DNA of 64,000 bases from Symbiodinium natans (lineage: Eukaryota > Sar > Dinophyceae > Suessiales > Symbiodiniaceae), in assembly GCA_905221605.1 (NCBI GenBank), contig CAJNDS010002699.1, positions 157,001 through 221,000 on the forward strand. The letters run 5' to 3'. Numbering within the stretch: the first letter of the stretch is position 1; the number at the start of each line of letters is the position of its first letter. Both the position numbers and the translations under genes were made by a program. Shown piece by piece: positions 32,520-42,264 of the stretch. The notes under the pieces were generated by a model. It made no database searches. It was not told the origin of the DNA and saw nothing but the letters and a program-made list of their open reading frames with translations.

Positions 32520-35510
32520 GATGGCCCCTGGCGGGGGGGGCGGGGGGAGCGGAGAGCGGAGCCGGCGAGGGGGGCGCTGGTTCGAAGGCGGGAGCGAATC
32601 GGGCGGGGCGGGGGCGGGCGTGTGCTGGAGCCCTTAAAACTGAGCTTAGGGTCTCGCGGCAGGATAAAAGCGGGCGGAGCCATGAGCGGGCTGGGCGGAG
32701 CGGGCGAGGAGAGCGGAGCAGGCGGAGGGGGCGGGCGTGTACTGGAGCCCTTAAAACTAAGGGCATGGGGCCTGGAGCCATGAGCCTGCTGGGACCATGG
32801 AGGCAGGCCATCAGAGAGAGCCGGTTCGGACGGACTCAGCTTAGAATCGAAGGGCGTGGGGCCATGGGCTGGGTCGGAGCCATGGGCGCGTGGGCGCGGA
32901 GCGGGCAGGCGGGGGGGAGCGGGCGGAGGGAGCGGGCGGGGAAAGCGGAGGGGGCGCAGGCATGCGCTGGAGCCCTTTAGGCTCAGCTTTGGTTCAAGGG
33001 CATGGGGCCATGAGTTATGGGTTGGATCGGAGGGCGCCATGGGCGGGTGGGCAAGCGAGCGGGGGGGCATGGGGCCTTGGTGACGGGTCGGGGCAAGCGC
33101 AGCGGGGGGGGGGGGGTGGGCCACAGCGTGGTGGGGTGGGGTGGGGGACTGCGGGTGGGACTGGGGCGGGAGGTGGGGGGGGTGGGGGGGGGTGGCCATA
33201 TGGGGTGGGGCCTGAGACGCGGCGGGTGGGTGGGTGGGGGGGGCTTGGGCGGGGCTTGGGCGGGTGGCGGGGTGTGCGGGGGGGGGGGCGGAGCGGGCAG
33301 GCAGTGGGTGGGCGGGGGGTAGGGGGGACGGGGTGGGGTGTGGGGGGCGGAGCGGGCGGGGAAAGCGGAGGGGCACGCACTGGAGCCCTTAAAACTCAGC
33401 AGGGTGGGGACGGGGTTGGGGTGGGTGGAGGGGGGGGGGTGGAGCTTTGGATGGGGTGGAGTCGGTGGTACCATGGATCCAGTGAGGGCCGGGTGCGTAG
33501 GGTGAGGGGGTGGGGGTGGGGGCGGTGGGGGGTGGGGGTGGTGGGGGTTGGGGGTGGGGGTGGAGCCATGGGGCCAGGAGGCAGGTCGAGCATGGCGGGG
33601 TGCGCTTGGGCAAGGGAGGGAGTATGCGGAGCGGGAAGGGGAGAGGTGGTGGGGGTAGAAGCCACCTGCTTGGGCCGCGACCACAACAAGGAACGGGGAG
33701 ACATTGGGATGAAAAGCATGGGTGCGTGAGGGGTAAGGGGTAGGGAGCTGGGTCCATGAGGGGTAGGTCAAGGGGATGGAGAGTGGGAGCATGGGCCAGA
33801 GGGGAGTAGGCGGAGCTGGAAGGGCGGAGGGCGGAGCGGGCGGAGCGGGCGGAGGGCGGGCATGCACTGGGGCCCTTTAAAGTCAGCTGAGAAGCCACAT
33901 CCATGGGTCGTGGACCATGAGCCAATGGGGCCAGGAGCCATGGGTCCAGTGAGTGGGGGGTGGGGGTCGGTAGCCATGGGTCCATGACAAGCGTGGGCGG
34001 CGAAGCAGGGTGCGTGCGGGGGGGGTTGGGGGTGAAGGGCATGCGGGGTGCGTGGGGGGCTTGGGCAAGGGAAGGAGTATGCAGCGGGAAGGGTAGAGGT
34101 GGGGAGCCATGGGGCCAGGAGCCATGGGTCCATGAGGGCATGGGTGCGTGAGGGTGAGGGGTAGGTCAAGGGGATGGAGAGTGGGCCAGAGGGGAGTAGG
34201 CGGAGCTGGAAGGGCGGAGGGCGGAGCGGGCGGAGCGGGCGGAGGGCCCGGGCATGCTGGGCTGAGAAGCCACATCCATGGACCATGGGTCCAGTGAGGG
34301 CCGGGTGCGTGGGGGGTGGGGGTGGGGGCGGTGGGGGGTGGGGGGTGGGGGTTGGGGGTGGGGGTGGAGTCATGGGTTTTGTCCACAGCCCAAGCAGGTG
34401 GCTTCTCCGCCCCTACCCCCACCTCTACCCTTCCCGCTCTGCATACTCTTTCCCTTGCCCAAGCCCCCCACGCACCCCGCATGCCCTTCACCCCCACCCC
34501 GCACACACCCTGCTTCACCGCCCACGCTTTGCACTTGGGGCCCTTTAAGTCAGCTGAGAAGCCACATCCATGGGCCGTGGACCATGAGCCAATGGGGCCA
34601 GGAGCCATGGGTCCAGTGAGGGCCGGGTGCGTGGGGGGTGGCTTGGGCAAGGGAAGGAGCGGGGTGCGTGGGTGGTGGGGGTAGGGCAAGCGGGCGGGCA
34701 TGCACTGGGAGGAGCCATGGGTCCATGAGAAGCATGGCGGGGTGCGTGGGGGGCTTGGGCAAGGGAAGGAGCGGGGGGCGGGGTGCGTGGGTGGTGGGGG
34801 TAGGGCAAGCGGGCGGGCATGCGCTGGGGGCCGGTCGAGCTTTGGATGGGGTGGAGTAGGTGGTATCATGGGTCCAGTGAGGGCCGGGTGTGGGGGTGGG
34901 GTGGTGGGGGGTGGGGGTGGGGGTTGGGGGTGGGGGTGGAGCCATGGGTCCATGACAAGGGGGGGTTGGGGGTGAGGGGCATGCACTGGGAGGAGCCATG
35001 GGTCCATGAGAAGCATGGCGGGGTGCGTGGGGGGCTTGGGCAAGGGAAGGAGCGGGGGCGGGGTGCGTTGGGGGACGGTCGAGCTTTGGATGGGGTGGAG
35101 TAGGTGGTACCATGGGGGTGGGGGCGGTGGGGGGTGGGGGTGGGGGTTGGGGGCCAGGAGCCATGGGTCCATGACAAGCGTGGGCGGCGGGGCAGGGTGC
35201 GTGCGGGGTGGGGGGGGTTGGGGGTGAGGGGCATGCGGGGTGCGTGGGGGGCTTGGGCAAGGGAAGGAGCGGGGGGCGGGTGTGTGGGTGGTGGGGGTAG
35301 GGCAAGCGGGCGGGCATGCACTGGGAGGAGCCATGGGTCCATGAGAAGCATGGCGGGGTGCGTGGGGGGCTTGGGCAAGGGAAGGAGCGGGGGGCGGGGT
35401 GCGTGGGTGGTGGGGGTAGGGCAAGAGGGGGGGCATGCACTGGGGGCCGGTCGAGCTTTGGATGGGGTGGAGTAGGTGGTAGGGGTAATGGGTCTTCACT
35501 GACGCCGCCC
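32520..35510 (+). repeat. 3 kb G-rich degenerate minisatellite
   Basis: The plus strand is strongly G-rich. Recurring blocks include CCATGGGTCCATGA(G/C)AAG, GGGTGCGTGGGGGGCTTGGG, GGGCAAGCGGGCGGGCATGC, GAGCTTTGGATGGGGTGGAG and GGAGCCCTTAAAACT. Higher-order units of roughly 250-300 bp are visible between 34600 and 35480. Open frames of up to 538 codons on the complement are Pro-rich artefacts. No gene is supported. Confidence 0.85.
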
Positions 35511-35527
35511 CGCTAGGGGTCGGCGGA

Positions 35528-35557
35528 TATATATATATATGTATATATATATATAGT
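35528..35557. repeat. TA microsatellite at the right edge of the GC-rich core
   Basis: Two (AT)n runs separated by GT follow a hairpin-capable block (CCGCCCC-GCTA-GGGGTCGG) at about 35502-35524. Composition switches here from GC-rich to AT-rich. Confidence 0.85.
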
Positions 35558-35597
35558 TGTTATTTCTTTAAGTGTTTTTTCTTCAGAAGTTCTTTTC

Positions 35598-36203
35598 TTA
35601 AGACCTATCAACAGGAATTTCAATAACTATTCTGTCCTTATGTTTGCCAAACAGCATAAAATAGTCTTCTAAAAACTCATCGTTCATTAGCAACTGGTGG
35701 ACGTGATTGAATACTTTAACAAGATCGGATTTAGGTTTGTCAGGATCGGATTTAGGTTTGTCAGGATCGGATTTAGGTTTCTCGGGTTCCTCTTCATCAA
35801 CAAATTTATTCGGAAATTGTTCGTTTAATCGTTTGCGTATTTCCTTTTTCTGCTTTTCGTATTCCGCCTTAGTTTCTGCTTGTAATTCGTCGGTTAATTT
35901 GCCTTCTTTTCTTAATTCACCTAGCTTTGTTAAATAACCTTTCATCAATACATTTAGTTCCGAGTTCGGATGTAACGCATAATGGAAATGGGCATCCCAG
36001 TTTTCGTTTTTCATTTTGTGCCCGCATTCTTCGCATAATTGGCTCCCTTTTGCTCTCACTTCTCTTCTCGCTTGGTTATAATCGTTTTTGTTTTTACCGT
36101 AACATTTTCTTTTCGCTTCACGGCACTTATTACAAGTCTTAAAGCCGTCAAACTCTTCAACATCTTTTGTCGCACAACACGATTTACACACTCGTTTTTC
36201 CAT
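35598..36203 (-). CDS. Zinc-finger protein, 201 residues, intronless, AT-rich
   Basis: The start is the ATG at 36201-36203 and the stop is at 35598-35600. The N-terminus has CKSC...CNKC (two CxxC pairs), then a Lys/Arg-rich stretch, then LCEECGHKM with further His residues (AHFHYALH). This makes a second CxxC...HxH-type site like an HNH or treble-clef finger. A Lys/Glu-rich helical region follows, then three tandem copies of PKSDPDK near residues 140-160. It probably binds nucleic acid. Its style (short, intronless, AT-rich) is like genes of large DNA viruses or virophage-type elements, but no specific family is matched. Confidence 0.6.
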   Translation of the reverse strand: MEKRVCKSCCATKDVEEFDGFKTCNKCREAKRKCYGKNKNDYNQARREVRAKGSQLCEECGHKMKNENWDAHFHYALHPNSELNVLMKGYLTKLGELRKEGKLTDELQAETKAEYEKQKKEIRKRLNEQFPNKFVDEEEPEKPKSDPDKPKSDPDKPKSDLVKVFNHVHQLLMNDEFLEDYFMLFGKHKDRIVIEIPVDRS

Positions 36204-36452
36204 CTTACTATACTATAAAGTCTAGTCTTTAGGCATGGTTAGACTGGAAAAATCTTCTAATATTTTAATTAATATTAGAACATGTGAACGAGCAATGGGC
36301 AATAGGGGCACAACTCCAAACTAATTAACCATTACCGCACTCTTATGATACGCTTCTGGTATGGTGAAACACGCGGGGAGAAGAAATGATGTCTGGGACT
36401 TAATGCTGAACTATACACTGTCATTACTATTTGTAATCACAACTTTACGTAT
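36204..36452. other. AT-rich spacer in the TIR element
   Basis: No coding or repeat signal seen. It could hold the promoter of the zinc-finger gene to its left, which reads leftward. Confidence 0.4.
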
Positions 36453-36650
36453 TTATTTCAATATTTCATGTAACTCATAAAATTCAAACAACAATTTAAA
36501 TCGTTTCTTATACTGATTTAAATGCTGGTAATCCTCCAGTTCATCTATTATAGCACTTAACCTAGCGTTATGCATTCTTACCTTTCTTCGTTCAATTAAC
36601 CAAGCGCTTTTGTTTTCTTTCTTTTCTTTCTTAAAACACAAACAATCCAT
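36453..36650 (-). CDS. Small basic protein, 65 residues, unknown
   Basis: It begins MDCLCFKKEKKENKSAW and continues as a mostly helical Lys/Arg/Glu-rich chain. It shares strand, AT-rich composition and lack of introns with its neighbours on both sides. A TA microsatellite (36667-36682) separates it from the next ORF upstream. Confidence 0.4.
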   Translation of the reverse strand: MDCLCFKKEKKENKSAWLIERRKVRMHNARLSAIIDELEDYQHLNQYKKRFKLLFEFYELHEILK

Positions 36651-36681
36651 ATTATTACGATTAGATATATATATATATATA

Positions 36682-37089
36682 TTAATTCAACTTTTTTAAA
36701 ATGCGCTGTTTCAACCCATCAATTTCAATTTCTATCCGTTCTGTGTCTTTCTTGATGACTTCAATGTCTGTAGTGCTCTCTTCTATGCTTTGTTCGCATT
36801 CTTCAGGTGTTATACCATGGGTTCCAAATCCAGCATCACAAATTTCAACGCTTCCAACTTGTCCGTCGGATTTGAAAATATTATTTTCATCAGGACTAAA
36901 ATTCCACCCACCAAATTTAACATGTCTCTTATCAATGACAGTATTTGTTGTCATTATGTTGTTTTCTTTCACAGTTTTGGTTTCTTTATGATATGACTGG
37001 CGCTTACACTTACAAGGGATACAAGAAACACCTTTAGCATTCATGAAGAACCCTTTATGTTTGTCACTGTCACTGCCGTTATCGCTCAT
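36682..37089 (-). CDS. Unknown 135-residue protein with C-terminal coiled coil
   Basis: The ATG at 37087-37089 opens a frame of 135 residues. A Cys pair (CIPCKC) near residue 24 is followed by a Gly/Asn-rich middle and a C-terminal helix with regular hydrophobic spacing (IEVIKKDTERIEIEIDGLKQ) that should form a coiled coil. No known family. It is part of the minus-strand AT-rich gene set of the TIR element. Confidence 0.5.
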   Translation of the reverse strand: MSDNGSDSDKHKGFFMNAKGVSCIPCKCKRQSYHKETKTVKENNIMTTNTVIDKRHVKFGGWNFSPDENNIFKSDGQVGSVEICDAGFGTHGITPEECEQSIEESTTDIEVIKKDTERIEIEIDGLKQRILKKLN

Positions 37090-37141
37090 TTATACTACTT
37101 AGATTTGTTTTTATTCTTCAATGCCTGCATTCATCACATCT

Positions 37142-37366
37142 TCAGAAGTGGCAGCGTAGGAGCGCCAGGAGTTTAGGCTCTTGCACAGGTAGATGGAGTG
37201 TTTGAAACTGGATGCCGGTGAAGTTGACCCTAAATATGAACTTGACAAGCGCATCAGCATTTTCTTTGTATCGTATCTGTTTGAAAGATTGCCATTTCCA
37301 TTTTCTCAGCTTAGGGAGCTGAGCTTGGACGTTATGGGTTTTTCCGTTTTCAGAGCCTAGAATAGG
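37142..37366 (-). CDS. Open reading frame inside the right end of the element
   Basis: A minus-strand frame reads QAQLPKLRKWKWQSF...NADALVKFIFRVNF...LLALLRCHF and stops at 37142-37144. The residue pattern is protein-like, and the composition is less AT-rich than its neighbours. No ATG was found at its upstream edge, so it may be an exon or a remnant. No family is recognised. Confidence 0.35.
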   Translation of the reverse strand, partial: PILGSENGKTHNVQAQLPKLRKWKWQSFKQIRYKENADALVKFIFRVNFTGIQFQTLHLPVQEPKLLALLRCHF

Positions 37367-37473
37367 TCACTTGGTTGAATTTCCAGTGGTGGTGTTGTGT
37401 TTTTTTGCTTGATGGTCTGGGGTCTGGGTTTGGGTCCATAATATGGCCTAGTGTAGGTCATCTGGTTGGGTTT

Positions 37474-37644
37474 TTCTATGTGGTGGTGTATGGTTTCTTC
37501 TGGATTCTGGTGGCTCCATCGTGTGGGCCTTACAATGGGTATTTTGGTGAGGTTTGGGTTGAGGTATAGGTTGTTATGGTTTTGGGTCTTCGGGGGCATA
37601 GGGGGGTGGGCATGGTTAGAAAATGGAAATGGTATCCACCAACT
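37474..37644 (-). repeat. Right terminal inverted repeat
   Basis: This is the inverted partner of 27287-27457. The end sequence is GGTATCCACCAACT, followed at once by GATTT. Divergence between the two arms suggests the insertion is not recent, or that the arms are maintained only loosely. Confidence 0.75.
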
Positions 37645-38842
37645 GATTTTGAGGCGCTGGTCGCCATTTTCAAGGTGATGGCAGGTGACAGGCAGATTCT
37701 GCTTCTTGCTGGCAACTGATGGCGCCTTGAGGGCTTTGCTGCCTCCTACCTGTCTTTTGTAAGGAACGATGTGGAAGAGAAAAAAGAGGAGTTCGAACAC
37801 CTCAAGGCGCCCCTCTGGCATCAGATGTGTTGCCGACATGATGTCGATGAGCATGGGCACCTAAGTGGGCTGCAGGACAAGGTCAGCCATCTGGTCCCCA
37901 AGGGGGAGCAGCACATGCGCGAAGCAATGACGCAGATGGCGCCATGGAAGCACTCATTGACCCGTGTGCCAAATGAAGCATGCCAAGCAACGGCACAAAC
38001 CTGAATCAGATCAGGTGAAGGATGGAAGGAACCAACCTGGGACCAAGGAATTCCTTAAAGCCCTGGAAAAGGTGCGGCGCTTCTCATTTGTGCGCTTGGA
38101 TGTGTCAGCCATCCCTGCTAGAGCGAGTTTTGCCAGGGCCGCAAGCAGCCAGTAAAAGCGCAAGACTTGAAGGCTGCTGAGAAGCAGCGCAAGGCTCGCC
38201 CCACAAATTTCATTGCATGTCGCGGCTTGAGCCCAGCGGCAAGCAGTGGCAAACGGTGGCGGAGAGGTCAAGAAGCTTGCTAAAGGCTTGGCCGTGCACA
38301 CGGCCACTGTCCGCCGCCAAGACTACCAGCCTGCTATCTTCTTTGCAGATCAACAACCTGTGTTCACTTGTGCACAGACAGAGACTGCACTGCGACTGCA
38401 CACTCCGAAGGTGGAGCTGATGCTGGACTGCTTTGATAACTTTGTGATCCTCAAGCGCCTCAGCACCTCAGCAGCATCCCAGACGCAGTCGCCAGCGCAG
38501 TGCCTCTGCTATGCGTGCTCAGGTGAAGACAGTGCAGCTCACGCCAACAGTTCCGCAGCATGGCTTGACAGCAAATGTGTGGAAGCAGTCGCGACACAAT
38601 ATGCCGGCAACACGATTTCTTCTGCCACGCGGATCTGCGATCTGGCTTCGGAGGCATCAACACTTTCGACACTGATCTCCACAGCGCGAAAGGACTGTTT
38701 GTTCCTTGGCAGCCACGACATGCCACGACCAAGGTGCCCCTTGGGGGCACAAGAGCTTCAGAACATTCTGGCCAGTGTGCGAAGCAGTGCCAAGGTTTGG
38801 CCACTTCTTGAGGCCAGACAAGGACAGGGACGCGGGGCTTAG
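37645..38842 (+). pseudogene. Unknown coding sequence interrupted by the TIR element
   Basis: Removing the element and one GATTT copy joins the frame starting at the ATG at 27252 (MPSGENRFHAD) to the frame at 37651 (EALVAIFKVMAGDRQ), in the same phase. A single TGA at 37717 interrupts it, after which the same frame continues (EGFAASYLSFVRNDVEEKKEE) to about 37980. Further protein-like segments follow in shifted frames: 37964-38150, 38137-38230, and a 198-codon stretch at 38246-38842. No introns are needed, only indels, so it resembles a decayed intronless (perhaps retroposed) gene. The family is not recognised. Confidence 0.5.
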
Positions 38843-39071
38843 CAAGACCTGTTGCCAAACCATGTCTTGAGCCCCCGGCTTGGAGGGCAAGGACAACAAG
38901 GACGAGGACAAGGACAGGGGACCGACCAAACGGTGTCATCCAAGCCATTTAGGGGGGTATAGCGGACCCCTAATATAGACCCCCCAAATAGCTGGTTCAC
39001 AGTGCAGTCGCGCTCAGTTGCTCAGACTCAGAGAAAGCGCCGAGTAAATAGTAGGATTCCCTCACAGTAAG
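38843..39071. other. No gene seen
   Basis: Contains a short GGACAAGGACAAGGA-type run near 38893-38920 and nothing else. Confidence 0.5.
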
Positions 39072-39540
39072 GACCCCAATGAGGTACACCTTCCCCCCCA
39101 TTTTCGTAAAGCCCCCGTTGTTTTGCTTTGAGGCTCCCGAGCCCAAGGAGGCCAAGATCCATCCTGATCCCGAGTCGGAGCCGCGGGTGCTCTCGCTGCT
39201 CTATCATCTGCAGAATGAGGACGGAACCCGGGACCCTTAGAGAGGGGCCATTTTGGGGCATGGACCCTTTCTCCTGCAAGCGCCCTGTGTGGCCACGAAC
39301 TGTTGGCTTATGGAGGAGATGGAGAGGATGGATGCAGTCGTTGCGCAGCCCGTGCCTTATGACCGAAAGTTGAAACCACGACCCAAATCTCAAGCTGCAT
39401 GGAGGTGCTTGAGCAAGTGTCTGAACTGGTCCTTTATCAGCCGGCAAGTGGACGTCTTCTGCTCGCAGACGTTGCCGTCCGGGGCAGCTGGACCAGCATT
39501 GGCATCTACACTATCTAAGCTGGGGGAGGGCCGTGGCTTG
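39072..39540 (+). CDS. Unrecognised coding exons
   Basis: The frame at 39072-39240 reads PPIFVKPPLFCFEAPEPKEA...SEPRVLSLLYHLQNEDG with mainly G/C third positions, so I believe it is a true exon, ending near the CAG at about 39210. A second protein-like stretch (MEEMERMDAVVAQPVPYDRK) lies at about 39312-39375 in another frame and could be the next exon. No family is recognised. Confidence 0.35.
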
Positions 39541-41809
39541 TAAATTTATAAAGAGAGCAGTTGCAAACCCCGCTTCTTAAGCAGCCCGGCCTGTCAGGAG
39601 ACAGGTCTCTGGTCCACAAGGTTGTAAGGTCGTGCCCCTGAAACTCAGGTTGTTCTCAATGCCGTGGAGCGTGAGGTGTCTGTGGTTGTGCAGGGCAGCG
39701 CCGCTGCTCAGGTCATCTTAGCGGCGAGCTTGGGCTTTTACATATTTATACGACTGAAAGAGTTGAAGCCATGGGACCGGGGTGCAGAGAAGCTGTCACA
39801 AGGGCGCGTTTCAAGTCGGCTACGAGCTCTTCGAGACAAGGTACAGGACGTCATCGGATCCTTTGTCTTGAATGTTCGTGGGTGTGCATCTTCAGCGGCT
39901 GCTTCCACCCCAAATCGTTCTCATCACATGCTCACATTGTGGACTGACTAATCAGAGCCAGACCCAGCACGTGCTGAAGACCCTGTGACCAATTGCCAGC
40001 GCAGGACCAATCCGCTGGAAATCTTCTCAGACTGCCGCCAGCCCAGATCTCTTTGAAGTTCACACCTAGTACATTCGAAAAGAAGCAAAGAACCAAGTAG
40101 GCTATTGGAACCTCTGAAACTCCTACTCACGTTGATTCGGGGGCATGCCACTCACGATATTGCGCACATGAGCGTCGGCACTTTTTTTTCTCTTCGCCTG
40201 ATTCGTCTGTAGCTGCCAGTGGCACTTTTCCTGTATGGCCTGCCTCATTACGAACTATGTCGAATGTGTGCATGCCAAGTGGGTCTTATCGGCTGATTCA
40301 AGGTCTTGCCCGTTTTCATTCGTACCAGACTCCAGGAAACCCACTGCATGTTTAATCCGCCCGGACAAGCAAGCAGTTTCTCAGAGCACTTCCTCCTTTT
40401 ATTAGTGAACGGAAAGTCACGCAAAGGAAAGACAACTTTTCCTGCTTTGTCCCAACGATCGGCATGCTCGGTTTTGGTTCCTCTGCCACTTGTAAACGAG
40501 CTCTGCGAGCCAACGCTTCTCGGACGGGTTCGACGAGTTTTTGGTCATACAATTTCTTGCGCTTGCTTCGGGAGCAGATATTGTCCTGTCATGTGGCAAG
40601 ATACAAAAACTGGCCCTTGCCTTTGGCCTAACGCCCAACCACAGCCGGGCATCGTCTTGTCACCTTAAGCCGTGCCCGGCTTCCCACTCCTACAATCTTC
40701 TGACCTCCAATTCCAGCACGCCCGTGTCGAATGCCAACCGCGCTGCGACTCCGCTACGACGACGTGCTCCTGCAACCCGTGCCTGCCTAGGTGGCCTGCT
40801 GACCGCGGATGTTGTCAAAAGGCCGCAGGCCATGGGCACCAATTTCTCACGCTCTGATTCCTTAGTTATCAACGGAATCAGTTGCATGTCTCGCAGTGTC
40901 ACAAGGGTGGCCAAGTTGAGCTGACTTGGGATGTGTGTGTGTTCGCCTCGATTCCAGCAGGTGCAATTCATCCTCAATTCAGAGATTGATGCTCAGCCCC
41001 CTGGCTACATAGAGACCAAAGAGAACCCATAGAGAACCTGGTCCTGCCAACTTTACCTATGTTTGCTTTGGCAAGGCTGAAAGGCGGTTCTGAATTGTCG
41101 CCCAAAGCCCTTATTGCGGCGGTGAGGCGGGCAGCCAAGAGCGCACTAAGCCCAAAGCCCTTAGATCTTGCGCCGCTTGGGTTCGGCCAGATTGAGCCGC
41201 AGGAGCATCTGTCTACAAAATGAGAAGGTTGCGCTGACGACGAATTCCCCTCAGTCCAAAGCAGCAGGGCATGGCATGCGACGCGCAGTCTTGTCTTCGA
41301 TGGCTAAGGGGAAGCCAGCCCAAAGCGTACTTCTGGTACAAAGCGCTGGTGGCAGTCCTGAAGGCAGTCCCAAGCAAGTGCTATCCAAGTTGTTGCAGAC
41401 CTTTGTGCTCTTGTACTGCAACCCTTGCAAGCAGGACTTGGGCTGGAGCAAGGAGGAACTTGAGAGCCCCGACAGCAAATTCTGAAACTCCCCAGCGACA
41501 GAAATTCATAAGCCTCTGCAAATCTCGCACCTCTCGCACTTGTAAACAAAAGCGAGGCCATCAAAGGGTTGGCTGCAGCAACGCTGGGAAGAGCTGACGG
41601 ATGGCCGGCTCCCTACTGTACCCTTTAAGGCATCTGTCTGTGTCGGTGACGCATGTAGAATCACATGTAGAATGCTGCGATGAGGATGTGGCCTGTTCGA
41701 GTGCCCCGCTGCCTCGTACTGCATCAGTTGCACCACATCTGACAAATGTCTAGGCTGTTAGAACAGAGTAGTGGGCGGCTTGTGCGCCATGCGACAGCCA
41801 TAAGCATAA
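39541..41809. other. 2.3 kb without an identified gene
   Basis: Protein-like pieces occur, for example 39655-39720 (AVEREVSVVVQGSAAAQVI), 40960-41027 (VQFILNSEIDAQPPGYIETK, just after AG) and 41310-41485. They do not link into anything recognisable. Confidence 0.3.
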
Positions 41810-41811
41810 AA

Positions 41812-41930
41812 AACTCACTGTCACCGAACTGTTGCTCCGAGAACTTGTAGCTTGCAGCCCCGGCAGTGCCTGCACCCTTCAGGCTGAGGCGGGCCTTGTG
41901 CTTGACGGAGTCGCAGTAGAAGGAGAGAAG
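41812..41930 (-). CDS. Unrecognised minus-strand exon
   Basis: The minus frame reads CDSVKHKARLSLKGAGTAG then AASYKFSEQQFGDSE, with G or C in most third positions, which is convincing coding bias. Boundaries are uncertain. The opposite strand at 41880-41984 carries an acidic Glu-run frame, which I consider the shadow. No family is recognised. Confidence 0.35.
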
Positions 41931-42186
41931 CAAGAAGGTGAAGCATCACCAGAAGAAGAAGAAGAAAAGGAAGAAGAAGAGTGACCGGCGAAGCAGTGAA
42001 ACTGTCGCTGGTCGATTTCCCTCAGGTCCAACATGGGACTTGGCGCCAAGCAGTTGCTTGTAAGCTCCTTTGCTGACAAGGCAGAGCTGCTGCGACCAAA
42101 CTGGTTTGTTGGCTTTCCTCGCAGCTCCTGAGTGCAGTTCCGAAACTGGTGCAGTTGCAACCTGCAGCCCTTCCCACATTCGAGAT

Positions 42187-42210
42187 TTTTAGGGTTTAGG
42201 GATTAGGGTC
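42187..42210 (+). repeat. Short TTTAGGG remnant
   Basis: TTTTTAGGGTTTAGGGATTAGGG: about three heptamers in the G-rich orientation, about 55 bp upstream of the PDI-like exons. Confidence 0.7.
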
Positions 42211-42264
42211 TTCAACTTTCTCTACATGTGCCTTGTTGTGCCAGCAATTATTGCTCAACATCAG

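Larger units (their letters stand above)
27287..37644. mobile_element. 10.36 kb TIR-bounded element with helicase and small AT-rich ORFs
   Basis: The two ends are diverged inverted repeats starting AGTTTGTGGATACC on the left and, read in reverse complement, AGTTGGTGGATACC on the right. Similarity runs inward for about 170-200 bp. GATTT flanks both sides. The cargo is a plus-strand PIF1-type helicase (28870-32515) and minus-strand intronless small ORFs near both ends (27642-27966, 35598-36203, 36453-36650, 36682-37089, 37142-37366). The outer 0.76 kb on the left and 2.1 kb on the right are visibly AT-rich; the 7.5 kb between is visibly GC-rich. No transposase, integrase, DNA polymerase B or capsid gene is recognisable. 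Long TIRs, a short duplication and a helicase recall large DNA transposons of the Maverick class or virus-derived elements, but without their marker genes the class stays open. Confidence 0.7.

Noticed and set aside
33389-35499. Very long Pro-rich minus-strand open frames, up to 538 codons, in the G-rich array
   Set aside because: They arise because the complement of G-rich DNA lacks stop codons; all frames are low-complexity Pro/His/Thr and follow the repeat units.
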